A stretch of DNA of 64,000 nucleotides from Methanothermobacter sp. (GTDB lineage: Archaea; Methanobacteriota; Methanobacteria; Methanobacteriales; Methanothermobacteraceae): NCBI RefSeq assembly GCF_030055425.1, contig NZ_JASFYE010000002.1, positions 62,001 to 126,000 of the forward strand. Direction: 5' to 3'. The notes under the pieces are model-generated. The model was given only the letters and a program-made list of their open reading frames with translations, had not been told where the DNA came from and made no database searches. Numbering within the stretch: position 1 is the first letter of the stretch; each line of letters opens with the position of its first letter. This document shows positions 43,519 through 56,100 of the stretch, piece by piece. The position numbers and the translations under genes were made by a program.

Positions 43519-44808
43519 CTACTGTTTTGATGCAAGCTCCTCTGCAGCACCCTCTGCAAGTTCCATGACGTGTTCCTCGTCCAGCACCTTCAGTTCACCC
43601 TCCAGTAGCAGAATCCTCCCGTCACATATCACAGTATCAACATCCGCGCCACTGGCAGAGTAGACGAGGTGTGAGGCCGGGTTCCTCCAGGGTGTGAGGT
43701 GTGGTCTGCGGGTGTTCAGGACCACAAGATCCGCCAGCATGCCCTCCTCTATGAGGCCAGAATTGACTCCCAGGGCCTTGGCACCATTCACTGTTGCCAT
43801 CCGGAATACATCCATGGCGGGGAGTGCCGTGGGGTCATGGAGGCTGACCTTCTGGAGCAGTGAGGCGGTCTTCATCTCCTCAAACATATCCAGGTTATTG
43901 TTTGAGGCGGCCCCGTCTGTCCCGATGGAGACGTTAACACCCCTCTCCATGAGTTCAGGTACAGGTGAGGGGCCTGATGCCAGTTTCATATTGCTTGAGG
44001 GGTTGTGTGAGACCTTCACCCCCCTCTCTGAGAGGATCTCCATTTCATTTTCGCTCAGCCAGACACAGTGGGCGGCCACGGTCCCCGGTCCAAGGACGCC
44101 TGTAGAATCCAGGTACTCAACAGGGGACATTCCATGGGCCTCTGAGACCTCCCTGACCTCATTTTCTGTTTCAGATACGTGGATGTGGATACCAACACCG
44201 TGTTCAGCCGCCAGTCGAGCGGTTTCTCGGAGGAGTTCCTCTGAGCAGGTGTAGGGGCTGTGGGGTCCAAGGGCAACCCTTATGCGTCCATCTGCCATCC
44301 CGTGGCATTCACGGATTATCCGGAGGCTCTCCCTGATCTCAGCCCTCCTCTTATCATCATCCCCCAGGTCTATCATCCCGTGACTCAGAACGCATCTCAG
44401 CCCCGCCTCATCCACTGCACGGGCCACTTCATCCATGTAGAAGTACATGTCATTGAAGGTGGTTGTACCTGACCTTATCATCTCCACACATCCAAGGAGG
44501 GCCCCTGCATGGCAGTACTCCCCGTTGAGGTGGGCCTCGGCTGGCCAGATATGGTCATTCAGCCACCTGTCAAGGGGGAGGTCATCTGCCATCCCCCTGA
44601 ACAGTGTCATTGAGAGGTGGGTGTGTGTATTCACAAGACCCGGGATGATGAGTTTCCCGTGGCCATCAATGACGGTGTCAGCGTCACCTGGACTCAGGGT
44701 GTCTGAAACCTCCTCTATGGTGTTACCCTCAATCAGAACCGATCCCCTGCGGGGGCCTGCTGCGTCAAGGACCTGGGCGCCATGTATCAGTATGCTCTCA
44801 TTCTCCAT
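43519..44808 (-). CDS. dadD: 5'-deoxyadenosine / SAH / MTA deaminase (amidohydrolase)
   Basis: 429 residues of the amidohydrolase fold. NTHTHLSMTLFRGMADD holds metal ligands, followed by HIHVSETE, AHCVWLS, NPSSNMKLASG and GTDGAASNNNLDMF. The family (MtaD/SsnA-like, formerly N-ethylammeline chlorohydrolase) in methanogens deaminates 5'-deoxyadenosine and related nucleosides left by radical SAM and methyl-transfer enzymes. GGTGATCCG precedes the ATG. Confidence 0.92.
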   Translation of the reverse strand: MENESILIHGAQVLDAAGPRRGSVLIEGNTIEEVSDTLSPGDADTVIDGHGKLIIPGLVNTHTHLSMTLFRGMADDLPLDRWLNDHIWPAEAHLNGEYCHAGALLGCVEMIRSGTTTFNDMYFYMDEVARAVDEAGLRCVLSHGMIDLGDDDKRRAEIRESLRIIRECHGMADGRIRVALGPHSPYTCSEELLRETARLAAEHGVGIHIHVSETENEVREVSEAHGMSPVEYLDSTGVLGPGTVAAHCVWLSENEMEILSERGVKVSHNPSSNMKLASGPSPVPELMERGVNVSIGTDGAASNNNLDMFEEMKTASLLQKVSLHDPTALPAMDVFRMATVNGAKALGVNSGLIEEGMLADLVVLNTRRPHLTPWRNPASHLVYSASGADVDTVICDGRILLLEGELKVLDEEHVMELAEGAAEELASKQ

Positions 44809-44817
44809 CGGATCACC

Positions 44818-44833
44818 TTATAACTTATAAGTT
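44818..44833. promoter_or_regulatory. Palindrome shared with the leuA promoter
   Basis: AACTTATAAGTT (44822-44833) is a perfect palindrome; together with flanking bases TTATAACTTATAAGT (44818-44832) it is identical to 17905-17919. It lies just upstream of the dadD ribosome binding site. Confidence 0.45.
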
Positions 44834-44966
44834 TTAACTTATAATCTGGGATGAATCTAAAGCTATTATATAGGTTCCTTAAAAAGAGATATAAGTGATG
44901 TGATTCTGCAGATGAGATACATATGTACGGCATTCACAGTAAATATTTGAGTCACCGAGGGATTGA

Positions 44967-45830
44967 ATGAAGATAAGAATAGCGGTTCCCTCAAAGGGAA
45001 GGATAAGCGAACCTGCAATAAGGCTACTTGAAAATGCAGGTGTGGGGCTGAAGGATACAATTAACAGGAAGCTATTTTCAAAGACACAGCACCCCCAGAT
45101 CGATGTCATGTTCAGCAGGGCAGCCGATATACCCGAATTCGTTGCAGATGGGGCGGCTGACCTTGGTATCACAGGGTACGACCTCATAGTGGAGAGGGGG
45201 AGTGAGGTTGAAATCCTTGAGGACCTCAACTATGGGAGGGCCAGCCTTGTCCTGGCAGCCCCTGAGGACTCCCCCATTGATAAACCAGGGGACATACCCG
45301 ACGGTGCGGTCATAGCAACAGAGTTTCCCAGGATAACAGAGGACTACATCAGAAAAAGGAACATAGGGGCCGAGATAGTTGAACTCACAGGCTCCACAGA
45401 GATAGCGCCCTTCATCGGGGTGGCGGACCTCATAACCGACCTCAGCAGCACAGGCACCACACTCAGGATGAACCACCTCAAGGTCATTGACACACTCCTT
45501 GAGAGTTCAGTGAAACTCATAGCAAACCCTGAAAGTTACAGAAGCAAGGGACAGCTGATAGAGGAGCTCAGAACGGGTATACGGGGAGTTATAGATGCAG
45601 AGGGCCGCAGACTCGTAATGCTGAACATAGACAGAAAAAACCTTGATCGTGTGAGGGCACTCATGCCAGGCATGACAGGACCCACGGTCTCTGAGGTGCT
45701 CTCAGATAATGGGGTTGTGGCTGTCCACGCGGTTGTGGATGAGAAGGATGTCTTCAACCTGGTGAACAGGCTCAAGGCCGTGGGGGCAAGGGACATACTG
45801 GTTGTGCCAATTGAGAGGATAATCCCCTGA
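44967..45830 (+). CDS. hisG: ATP phosphoribosyltransferase, long form
   Basis: 287 residues. IAVPSKGRISEPAIRLLENAG and DLGITGYDLIVE are catalytic; DLITDLSSTGTTLRMN is the PRPP motif. The last ~75 residues form the regulatory domain of the long HisG, which needs no HisZ and is inhibited by histidine. First step of histidine synthesis; hisB is at 8.5 kb. Nine bases separate it from the FAH-family gene. Confidence 0.95.
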   Translation: MKIRIAVPSKGRISEPAIRLLENAGVGLKDTINRKLFSKTQHPQIDVMFSRAADIPEFVADGAADLGITGYDLIVERGSEVEILEDLNYGRASLVLAAPEDSPIDKPGDIPDGAVIATEFPRITEDYIRKRNIGAEIVELTGSTEIAPFIGVADLITDLSSTGTTLRMNHLKVIDTLLESSVKLIANPESYRSKGQLIEELRTGIRGVIDAEGRRLVMLNIDRKNLDRVRALMPGMTGPTVSEVLSDNGVVAVHAVVDEKDVFNLVNRLKAVGARDILVVPIERIIP

Positions 45831-45839
45831 GGTGTATCA

Positions 45840-46613
45840 ATGAAGTTCCTCCGGTTTTCAGATGGCGGAAGGGTTCTCTGCGGCTTTACAGACGGAGAAA
45901 AGGTATTTCAGGTTGAAAGTGATCAATACCTCCTTGAAGACCCTGAGGTTATCTCGGAACATGATATGGGGGACTTGAGGATCCTCCCACCGGTTTCACC
46001 CTCAAAGATTATCTGTGTGGGTCTCAACTACAGGGACCATGCAGCTGAACTTGGAATGGACATCCCCGATGAACCCGTCATATTCCTCAAGCCACCAACC
46101 GCGGTCATAGGTCATGGTGATGCAATAGTATACCCTGCAATGTCCTCAGAGGTTGACCATGAGGTTGAACTTGCAGCGGTTATATCAGAAAGGGCAAGGC
46201 ACGTTAATTCAGAGGAGGCGGATGAATTCATAGCAGGCTACACGGTCCTCAATGATGTAACTGCAAGGGACCTCCAGAGGCGCGACGGCCAGTGGACCCG
46301 TGCAAAGAGCTTTGACACCTTCTGCCCCATAGGGCCATTCATAGAAACTGATATCAGACCCAGCAACCTTGACATATCCCTTGAACTCAATGGGGTACTC
46401 AGGCAGTCATCCAGCACATCCAACATGATATTCACCGTCCAGGAACTGGTTGAGTTCATATCAGAGGTCATGACACTGGAGCCCGGCGATATCATTGCAA
46501 CCGGCACACCACCAGGAGTTGGAGAGATGAAACCGGGTGACACCGTCAGGGCCACAGTTGAGGGTGTGGGAACACTTGAAAACAGGGTTGAATCTTCAGA
46601 TAACATCCAGTGA
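45840..46613 (+). CDS. Fumarylacetoacetate hydrolase family protein
   Basis: 257 residues. The C-terminal domain carries GLNYRDHAAELG, FLKPPTAVIG, DHEVELAAVI and GTPPGVGEMKPGDT, with the acidic metal ligands. Family members act on oxaloacetate, acylpyruvates or hydroxymuconates; in archaea the usual labels (2-hydroxyhepta-2,4-dienedioate isomerase) are unlikely to be physiological. Directly downstream of hisG with short spacing. Confidence 0.87.
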   Translation: MKFLRFSDGGRVLCGFTDGEKVFQVESDQYLLEDPEVISEHDMGDLRILPPVSPSKIICVGLNYRDHAAELGMDIPDEPVIFLKPPTAVIGHGDAIVYPAMSSEVDHEVELAAVISERARHVNSEEADEFIAGYTVLNDVTARDLQRRDGQWTRAKSFDTFCPIGPFIETDIRPSNLDISLELNGVLRQSSSTSNMIFTVQELVEFISEVMTLEPGDIIATGTPPGVGEMKPGDTVRATVEGVGTLENRVESSDNIQ

Positions 46614-46663
46614 AAACCATCATCTGAAAATAAGCTTTATTTAATCCCCAAGCCAGCATATTA

Positions 46664-46670
46664 TTTTTTT
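46664..46670. terminator. T-run between convergent genes
   Basis: A run of seven T after TTA on the plus strand, and A-rich DNA that gives U-rich RNA on the minus strand, lie between the FAH-family and leuS stops. Confidence 0.5.
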
Positions 46671-46723
46671 AAATAAAAGGGTCAGGCAATGAATAAATAA
46701 AAAAATGAATGTCCCCCTTAACC

Positions 46724-49540
46724 TCATGTCTCAAGGTATATTGCGGGTTTAAGGGGAACAGCATTTTTGGCCTTGTTTTCAGGGTCGTAGTCCGCATCGC
46801 GGTGGATCACCACATCGGCCCCCACCTCTGATTTTATGTAGTCACCGGCATCAACCAGTACACTGTACTCGTCCACAGCAACAACCTCAGATTTACCTGC
46901 ATCCCGGAGGATCCTCCTCACGAATTCCGAGACCTCCTTCATGTTGCTGTGGACTCCTGAGGCTGAAACCCTCCCCATTATGGCACCCATATCCGGTTTT
47001 CCAACCTCAGATGCTATTCTCAGGACATCCCACTTCCAGGGCGGTGATATGTAGAGGTGCACCCTCTCAGGCCGGGTGTCCAGTATCTTCATGATCTCCT
47101 GGATATCCCTGACGGTGTTCTGGACCATCTCCTCTGCAACCTGGACCTCCCTGCTTATTGCGTCCTCCCTGAACCCTGGCCATGGGGCCTCTGCTACGAA
47201 ACCCTCACCACCGTATCTCTCCCACATCTCCTCGGCTGTGTAGGGAGTGAATGGTGCCATGAGCCTTATCCAGGCGCTCAGAACATATGCGAGCACCATT
47301 TTAACCTCCATGTCCGCACGTCCATCAACACGGGCCATGTAGTGGTCCACATCCTTTTTGAGGAGATATAGTGCCTCCTGCACTGCCTTACGGGTCTGGA
47401 ATGACTCAAGGGCCTCAGTAGCCTCTTTTATCCTGTGGTTAAGCTGGCAGATCATCCACTTACCGGCGAAACTTTCAGGCTCAAATTCAGGAAGCTCAGA
47501 TAGGACCAGTTCGCCGTCCCAGATCTCAGAGACCCTTTCACCAAAGTCCCTGAACCACTCGATGCGCCTCCTGGTCCCTATAACCTCCTTCTCCCTCCAG
47601 TCGAAGTCCTGCCAGGGCTCTGCAGATGACATGAGGAACAGGCGCACAACATCCGCCCCGTGCCTCTCTATTGCATCCCGCAGCAGTATCACGTTACCCT
47701 TGGATGAGGACATCTTGTTACCCTCAAGGAGGCCCATTCCAAATACAACAACACCACGGGGCCAGCGGGATTCAGGGAATATGGCGGAATGATGGAATAT
47801 ATGGAATGTGAGGTGGTTGCCTATGAGGTCCTTGGCAGATAACCTCCAGTCAAGGGGGTACCAGTAGCTGAATTCCTCCCTGAGTTCATCCCCCACTTCA
47901 GATTCATCAAGGAAGACACTGTCAAAGAACTCATCATTCAGTTTCTCAGGGTCCATCTCCCTCAGTTTATGGGCGATGGTGTAGTAGGCCATGTAGATGG
48001 TTGAATCGGTGAGGGGCTCTATTATCCACCTCTCATCCCAGGGGAGCCTTGTACCGAGACCAATCCTCCTGGAGCATGCCCAGTCATTCAGCCAGTCAAT
48101 GTAGTACTGGAAGTTGGCCCTAACCTCCTCTGGTATTATCTTCATCTTGGAGAGGCACCGGTGGGCCATTTCCTTCCAGTCCTCATCGGAGTACTTCATA
48201 AACCACTGGTCCTCCATGAGCCTCACAACGCACCTTCCACCGCAACGGCATATCACAGGGCGCTCTGCAAACTCGTACATCTCATCGGCCAGCCCCTCAG
48301 ATTTCAGTTCATCTGCTATGACTTCACGGGCCTCTGAAACCTTCATTCCAGCATATACAGGGATGTGGCTGCTCATCACACCCTTGGCATGTTCAACCTT
48401 GTAGAGTTCCCCGGTGGCGTCCTCAAGGCGTTCATCCTCCTGACTCTCAACCCCGAATTTCTGGATTGCCTCCGCGGCAGGGAACATTCCGTAACCCTCA
48501 ACTGTGATAACATTGATGGGTTCGAGGCCCTTAATCACATCACCGAGGCCATACCTTTCAAGCAGTTCAGAGTTCTTCCTGAGGTCCTCAAGGGCTATGA
48601 AGTCTGCAGGGGCATGTGCAGGCACAGAGAATACCACTCCGGTGGCATATTCAGGGTCAACGAATGAGGCTGGAAGTATGGGGTGCCTTTCTCTGGTTAC
48701 AGGGTTTTCAACTTCCCTTCCAATGAGTTCCTCAGGGTCCACCTCGCCCTCAACCTCAAGGTCAAGCTTCTGATGGGAGAGGTTATCAAGGGAGGCGCGG
48801 CTTACTATCCACTCTTCACCGCCTGTCCGCACCCTCACGTACTCCTCCTCCGGGTTCAACCAGAGGTTGGTTGCACCGTAGATTGTTTCAGGCCTGAAGG
48901 TGGCCGCAACAAGGTATGAATCATCCATTCTGAACTTGAGGAGTGTGAGCTGGTTTATGGCCACACCCTCCCCCTCAAGGAGGTCATGGTCACCCACAGG
49001 GTTTTCACAGTCAGGGCAGTACTTCACTGGATGGGCACCCTTCCTTACAAGGCCCATCTCACGGAGCTTCCCTATCTGCCACTGTATGAAACTGCTGTAG
49101 GTGGGGTCCGTGGTCTTGAATTCACGCCTCCAGTCTATGGAGTAGCCCATATCCTCCATCACAGAACGGTACTCCCTGCTGAAGTATTCAACTATGTATT
49201 CAGGGTCACTGAAGCGTTCAAGTTCATCTTCGGGTACCTTGTGGACCTCCCTGTAGATCTTGAGGGTCCAGGGGTCCTTTCTCTGTATCCTCCTGGCTAT
49301 ACCTATTACCGGGGCCCCTGTGACATGCCAGGCCATTGGAAAGAGGACGTTGTATCCCTGCATCCTCTTGAAACGTGCATAGACATCCGGGACAGTGTAG
49401 GTCCTGCCGTGTCCTATGTGCATGGCACCGCTGGGGTAGGGATAGGCAACTGTCAGGAAGATCTTCTCTCTGTCATCGGGGTCAGCATGAAATATTCCTG
49501 CATCTCTCCACCTATCGCGCCATTTACTCTCAATATCCAC
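46724..49540 (-). CDS. leuS: Leucyl-tRNA synthetase
   Basis: About 938 residues. The HIGH-type motif reads [15 protein letters not shown] and the KMSKS motif [12 protein letters not shown]; the CP1 editing domain lies between. Length and order are typical of archaeal LeuRS. GTG at 49540 directly follows GGTGATT and opens [11 protein letters not shown], so I prefer it to upstream ATGs inside the cutA end. It is downstream of cutA. Confidence 0.96.
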   Translation of the reverse strand: MDIESKWRDRWRDAGIFHADPDDREKIFLTVAYPYPSGAMHIGHGRTYTVPDVYARFKRMQGYNVLFPMAWHVTGAPVIGIARRIQRKDPWTLKIYREVHKVPEDELERFSDPEYIVEYFSREYRSVMEDMGYSIDWRREFKTTDPTYSSFIQWQIGKLREMGLVRKGAHPVKYCPDCENPVGDHDLLEGEGVAINQLTLLKFRMDDSYLVAATFRPETIYGATNLWLNPEEEYVRVRTGGEEWIVSRASLDNLSHQKLDLEVEGEVDPEELIGREVENPVTRERHPILPASFVDPEYATGVVFSVPAHAPADFIALEDLRKNSELLERYGLGDVIKGLEPINVITVEGYGMFPAAEAIQKFGVESQEDERLEDATGELYKVEHAKGVMSSHIPVYAGMKVSEAREVIADELKSEGLADEMYEFAERPVICRCGGRCVVRLMEDQWFMKYSDEDWKEMAHRCLSKMKIIPEEVRANFQYYIDWLNDWACSRRIGLGTRLPWDERWIIEPLTDSTIYMAYYTIAHKLREMDPEKLNDEFFDSVFLDESEVGDELREEFSYWYPLDWRLSAKDLIGNHLTFHIFHHSAIFPESRWPRGVVVFGMGLLEGNKMSSSKGNVILLRDAIERHGADVVRLFLMSSAEPWQDFDWREKEVIGTRRRIEWFRDFGERVSEIWDGELVLSELPEFEPESFAGKWMICQLNHRIKEATEALESFQTRKAVQEALYLLKKDVDHYMARVDGRADMEVKMVLAYVLSAWIRLMAPFTPYTAEEMWERYGGEGFVAEAPWPGFREDAISREVQVAEEMVQNTVRDIQEIMKILDTRPERVHLYISPPWKWDVLRIASEVGKPDMGAIMGRVSASGVHSNMKEVSEFVRRILRDAGKSEVVAVDEYSVLVDAGDYIKSEVGADVVIHRDADYDPENKAKNAVPLKPAIYLET

Positions 49541-49553
49541 TGAATCACCGCCA

Positions 49554-49871
49554 TCATGGCTTTTTGACTTCATCATTTAACCATTCAAGGTAATCACGGG
49601 ATCCCCCTGTTATGGGAATTGAAATTATGCATGGATTATCATAACTATGTAGTTCCCTAACTCTTTTAATTATTTGCTGGGTTAGTTCACTGGTTGTTTT
49701 AACAATAAGGACCGACTCCTCATCCTCCTCAAGGGAGCCCTCCCAGTGGTAGAATGATTTTATGGAGGGTATGATGTTCACACATGCTGCGAGTCTATCC
49801 TCAACAAGTCTACGCCCGATCCTTGCTGATTCCTCCTGGCCTGAGGTTGTTATGTATATCAGAGTGAACAT
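49554..49871 (-). CDS. cutA: Divalent-cation tolerance protein CutA
   Basis: 105 residues of the trimeric CutA1 family: [43 protein letters not shown]. The role is uncertain despite the name; metal binding and copper tolerance have been reported in other organisms. Its ATG overlaps the nadE stop by one base. Confidence 0.93.
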   Translation of the reverse strand: MFTLIYITTSGQEESARIGRRLVEDRLAACVNIIPSIKSFYHWEGSLEEDEESVLIVKTTSELTQQIIKRVRELHSYDNPCIISIPITGGSRDYLEWLNDEVKKP

Positions 49872-50656
49872 CAGATCACCTCAAGATCAGGTATTTCAGG
49901 GGGTCTGAGTTTGTGCCCTGCTGCACGGACCATCCCCTCTATCCTCTTAACCTCTTCAGCAGGCACTCCAAGTTCAGATGCGACATCAGAAACCCCCATT
50001 TTTTTATCAACCAGCAGAAAGAGGATCTCATCCAGGACATCGTAACTTATCCCCAGTTCCTCCTCATCGGTCTGACCTGGCCAGAGGCCGGCTGATGGGG
50101 CCTTGGATATTATCTCGGATGGAACACCAAGCTCCTCTGCAAGCATCCGAACCTGTTTCTTGTAGAGGCCCCCAATTGGAAGTATGTCGACTCCCCCATC
50201 ACCGTATTTGGTGAAGTAACCCACAAGGAGCTCCGTACGGTTACCGGTACCTGCCACAAGCCGGTTCATGGAGTTTGCATGGTAGTAGAGGACCATCATC
50301 CTTGCCCTTGGCTTGAGGTTCGCCAGAGCGAGTCTGCTGGGCTGGTGACCGCATATACCACTGAAGGACTCCAGAATGGGTTCAATGTCCACGGTCTCAT
50401 ATTCTATCCCGGTTTCCTCTGCAACCAGCTCTGCATGTTTGAGGTCCTCGGGGGGTGTTGTGGCAGATGGCATGATTATGCCAAGGACCCTATCCGGGCC
50501 AAGGGCGTCCGCTGCAAGGTGGGCCACCGTTGAAGAGTCCACACCCCCACTGAGACCCATTACAACGCCCTCTGTCCTGCTATCAGCCACCATGGTCTTT
50601 ATGAACTCCTCTATCCTCTCCCTCACGTGGGGACCAAGTCCTGGAACATGTCTCAT
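49871..50656 (-). CDS. nadE: NH3-dependent NAD+ synthetase
   Basis: 261 residues. [19 protein letters not shown] is the P-loop-like PPi motif; [21 protein letters not shown] and [16 protein letters not shown] are NadE signatures. No glutaminase domain is fused, so ammonia is the N donor. ATG 50656 follows GAGG by eight bases; a frame upstream of it lacks conserved sequence. Confidence 0.95.
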   Translation of the reverse strand: MRHVPGLGPHVRERIEEFIKTMVADSRTEGVVMGLSGGVDSSTVAHLAADALGPDRVLGIIMPSATTPPEDLKHAELVAEETGIEYETVDIEPILESFSGICGHQPSRLALANLKPRARMMVLYYHANSMNRLVAGTGNRTELLVGYFTKYGDGGVDILPIGGLYKKQVRMLAEELGVPSEIISKAPSAGLWPGQTDEEELGISYDVLDEILFLLVDKKMGVSDVASELGVPAEEVKRIEGMVRAAGHKLRPPEIPDLEVI

Positions 50657-50737
50657 GGAACCATCCTCTCCAAAGTAGCAATGGTTAAAAGTAAGTAGGG
50701 TATATCTTATATAACCATATAAATCAATGTAAGGTAA

Positions 50738-51760
<1,023 letters not shown>

Positions 51761-51886
51761 TTGGAATATAATATGTTCGGGGCTTATAATATTAAAAAAT
51801 AATTAACTTCAAACACCATTATTTTTACATAAAACCTGTCTGAAGGCTTTAAAAATCCATAAAATTTTTAATCCATGATTTATTTG

Positions 51887-51935
51887 ATTTTAAGGTTATA
51901 TTGGATCATTAGGTTCATTTTAAGGTGATATTAGG
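51887..51935 (+). promoter_or_regulatory. Direct repeat upstream of hmdII
   Basis: ATTTTAAGGTTATATTGG (from 51887) and ATTTTAAGGTGATATTAGG (from 51917) are near-identical and 30 bases apart (about three helical turns), 105-135 bases before the start. Confidence 0.45.
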
Positions 51936-52020
51936 TCTTATTTTTTTTAAAGAATCAAATGCCAAAATTTATAATATTCCTTCAAATTACTTAACAATAT
52001 ATTAACGTTAGGTGAGCACT

Positions 52021-53046
52021 ATGAAAGTTGCAGTTTATGGCGCGGGTAATCAGAAACTTTATGTGGACCAGCTGAACTTGCCTGAAAAATACGGGGGTGA
52101 GGCACCCTACGGCGGAAGCAGGATGGCAATTGAATTTGCAGAGGCAGGTCATGACGTTGTGCTAGCAGAGCCAGCAAGGGAAATGCTGGATGACGCACAC
52201 TGGAAGGTGGTTGAGGATGCAGGTGTAACAGTGACAGATAACGATGCTGAGGCAGCCAGCGAAGCAGAAATAGCAGTTCTCTTCACACCATTTGGTAAAA
52301 AGACCTTCGATATAGCCAAGGACATAACAAAGCACCTTCCAGAGGGGGCTGTGATAGCAAACACCTGTACTGTATCCCCGGTGGTCCTATACTATGTCCT
52401 TGAAAGGGAACTTCGAAGGGACCGTCAGGACCTGGGTATAGCATCAATGCACCCTGCAGCTGTCCCCGGGACACCACAGCACGGCCACTACGTCATAGGC
52501 GGACACTCAAGCAGTGAACTTGACATAGCCACCGATGAACAGATCTCAAGGTGTGTTGAACTTGCAGAAAGCTGTGGTAAGACAGCATACGTTGTACCTG
52601 CAGACGTATCAAGTGCAGTTGCTGATATGGGGTCCCTTGTAACTGCCGTAACACTTTCAGGTGTCCTTGACTACTACTACGTTGGTACCCAGATAATCAA
52701 GGCGCCTGTGGAGATGGTTGAGAAGCAGATCCTCATGACACTCCAGACAATAGCATCCCTTGTTGAAACATCAGGCGTGAATGGAATGCTCAAGGCCATG
52801 AACCCTGAGCTCCTTGTGAGGAGTGCAAGGTCAATGCACCTCCTTGAGGAGCAGGAGGAACTGGATGCTGCAATCAACACACTCTCTGACCTTGATGATG
52901 AGGTTACCAGGTGGATAAATAAGGGTGAGATCAGGCACACGGATCTCGTTGCAGCCCAGGCCCTTGCAAAGGAACTCAAGAACCTCATGGGTGGAAAGGC
53001 AGCAGAGGGTACCATAAGGAGGTGCATGAGGAAGATGTTCGAATAA
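52021..53046 (+). CDS. hmdII: Hmd paralogue HmdII
   Basis: 341 residues with the Hmd fold: an N-terminal Rossmann domain (MKVAVYGAGN) and a C-terminal helical dimerisation region. Cys116 in NTCTVSPVV matches the Cys that binds iron of the FeGP cofactor in Hmd. The catalytic His14 of Hmd (GAGxxxxH) has no counterpart: this protein reads GAGNQKLYVD. HmdII proteins are reported to bind the cofactor but not to have normal H2-forming dehydrogenase activity, and Hmd paralogues have been linked to aminoacyl-tRNA synthetases. ATG 52021 lies five bases after GGTGAG. Confidence 0.88.
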   Translation: MKVAVYGAGNQKLYVDQLNLPEKYGGEAPYGGSRMAIEFAEAGHDVVLAEPAREMLDDAHWKVVEDAGVTVTDNDAEAASEAEIAVLFTPFGKKTFDIAKDITKHLPEGAVIANTCTVSPVVLYYVLERELRRDRQDLGIASMHPAAVPGTPQHGHYVIGGHSSSELDIATDEQISRCVELAESCGKTAYVVPADVSSAVADMGSLVTAVTLSGVLDYYYVGTQIIKAPVEMVEKQILMTLQTIASLVETSGVNGMLKAMNPELLVRSARSMHLLEEQEELDAAINTLSDLDDEVTRWINKGEIRHTDLVAAQALAKELKNLMGGKAAEGTIRRCMRKMFE

Positions 53047-53156
53047 AATCTTTATTTTTAACTATTTTAAGGGGTAATTTCTTTCAAGAGATAAAATCAG
53101 GTTATATTCGGATATTTAAGAATTAATTGCTTTTCAAATAAAAAAAGAAATAATAA

Positions 53157-56100
53157 TCAGGTCACGGTTATTCGCATATCAACCGTCCTGAACGTCCTGG
53201 TTATGTACACGTAACTGTAACCCCTGATTGTCTTTGTGTGGCTGAGGGTTGCTGACAGTGTATCCGCCCTGAAGGTCTCAGATAACCTTATGGTCCTTGT
53301 GTACCTGCTTGGGTTGTAGATTTTCCTTGTTGTAACGATTCTTGCATCGTACGGGTAGTATCCTATGGTTGCAGTGTAGGATCCTCCGGGTTTCAGTGTA
53401 AATTTGTAGGTCCTGTATGCAAGTTTCGACCCGCCTGATGAGTAGACTGTGACATAGTAGGTCACCGTTGCAGTGTAACTTCCGGTGTTTTTGAATGTGA
53501 ATCTGTAGGTCCTTTTCGCGGGGTTCACGTAAACTGTGGCGGTTTTCAGGTTGTTGATGCTGAATGTGTACGTACCTGGGGATGAGACGTATCTCTGGAA
53601 TCTTAGCACCGCACCCTCATGGGGCCCCACCCTCACCGTGTAGGTACCTATGAGATTGCCGTTGAGGTAAACTGGAATTTTAAAGTCACCTTCAATGTCA
53701 CCGGTGTTCTGGATTTCTGCCTCAACCTCGACGGTGGCTGATCCCACGGCACTGGATGGTGTCACATTGAGTGACCCTATTTCAAGTGTGGCCGGTTTCA
53801 GTGCATTGACGTTTGCAGCCGGTAGCGTGTCAACGGTAACTGTGTGGTTGCCCCGCTGTGTTATGGTGTATCTGAATGTCACGGTGGTCTCTCCACCGGC
53901 AGCCACGTTCACGGTCCTTGATGCAACCGGTACCCCGTCTATGTAGAGCCTTGCGGTGTAGTTGCCTGAAACTTCACCCACATTGGAGACCCTTGCAGAT
54001 GCTTCAACTGTCAGGGGAATAACACCCTCGTGTGGTGAAACCACCAGGTTGTCCACTACGAATGTGGCAGGTCTCAGGACCCTCACGGTCACAGGTGCAA
54101 GGTCATTAACCGTGACATCATGGGTTCCAGGGTCACTGAGTTCCACCCTGAAGAGTACTGTGGAGGCACCGGGTCCGGTAAGCTGCACGGTCTTATTCTG
54201 AACATTCACTCCGTCTATGTAGAGTCTTGCGGTGTAGTTGCCGCTTCCAGTCTCAGTGGTGCTGATTCTCGCTGTCACGTTGAATATGAGCGGTGAAACA
54301 CCTGAAATTGGAGTTACGTTGAGGTTTGAGACTAATGGTTCATTGAGTACCCTCACGGTTACGGGTGCAAGTGCCCCTACACCGGCAAGGTAGGGTCCCG
54401 GAGCATTAAGGGTGTGGTTGAACCTGACCTGAGATGTTCCGCCTGCGGGAACTGTCACGGTTCTTGTATCAACAGCTGCACCATTTATGTAGAGGGTTGC
54501 GGTGTACTCCCCATCAACCTCCCCAGTATTTCGGAGTTTAGCGGATGCTGCAAGGTCAAGGGGACTGAATCCTGATGCTGGGGTGACGGTTAAATCTGAG
54601 GCGGTTATATTCGCCGGTTTAAGAACCCTGACATTCCCTGTGAATCCATTGATTCCAACACTGTAGTTTCCGGGTAACAGTGTTGTTTTCATTGATATTT
54701 CCTTTGTTTCACCGGGGTTTAGGCTGACCGTGTTCTCCTGCACGGTTTGGTTGTTGACATGGAGCCTTGCTGTGAACCCTATGACCATATCATAGGGGTT
54801 TGTCACATTGAGGAGTGCCGTAACGTTCAATGTACCCACGCCTGTTACAGGGGTAACAGCGAAGCCCCCGAACACAGGTTCAGGGTCAAGAACCCTGATT
54901 TTAACCTCTTCACCGGAGTTAACACGGAGATTGTACTCCCCGGGAACAACGATCTGGTTCTTAATTGAAACCTTAACACTTGACCTTCCAGGGACGGTAA
55001 CCGTTTGGCTATCCCATGCGACACCGTCAAGGTAGACTGTAACTGTGAAATCACCTGGAAGGTCTCCCTGGTTCCTTACTGTGGCGTTCACCGTGACATT
55101 GAGGGGTGACTTACCCTCCGGTGGCGTTACTGTCACATTGGTGAGGGTGAAGCTGGCTGCACTGAGGGCCCTGACTGTGCCTGAAGTGGCGTTGTTGAGT
55201 GCTATGGTGTAAATTCCACTTTCGGGGAGTGTTATCATGGCAGAGAACGGTACCGTGCTTCCTGCGGGAACATCGAATGTCTGTTCATGGACATCCACTC
55301 CATTGACATAGATTATGGCCGTGTAACTCCTTGTCCTTGAGTCTATGTTGGTGATATTCGCGGTGACCATGACATTCAGCGGTGCAAGACCACTTTCCGG
55401 TGTCAGCCTGAAACCGTCCACAAGGAACTTTTCACCCTCCATCACATTGACGGTGAGGGGATCAAGGTCATTGATGGTTATTTCATGCATACCTGCGGCA
55501 AGGGTGCTGTTGAAGGATACCCTGACCCTTGATTTTGCATCAACAGTCACATTTTTGCTATCAACGAGAATTCCATCGATGTAGAGGCCAGCGGTGTATG
55601 TGTCAGGTAGATCACCGTAGTTCACAATATCAGCGGTCACGTTAACCCTGAGAGGTTCTGTGCCGGCACGTGGCAGTACTGTGAGATTTTCAGGGATTAT
55701 GAGCGGGCCGCTGAATGCCCTCACAGTGAATGGCTGGAAGTTGTTCACGGTGACAGAATATGTTCTGCTGTTCCTGAGAAGGTATTCGAAGCTGAAGTCC
55801 CTTGTTGCTTTTGAGGCCACCTCTATCCACTGCCATAAGACCTCGTATCCGTTAACGTAGAGCCCGAGGCGGTACCATCCGCTGGCATCCCCGTAGTTGG
55901 TGATTTTACCGTTAACTGTAATTGATAGGGGCGCTGTTCCATTCACCGGTGTTACACTGAGGTTACTTATGAAGAAGGGTGTGAACCTTGTGAGGAAACC
56001 ATCCGATAGTCCTGTGAGTTTCATTTTGATGGCATCCGATGTTACAGGGAAATTGTTTGACCAGGTCTTCCCGGCAATATAGATGTTCTGGTAGGGGTCA

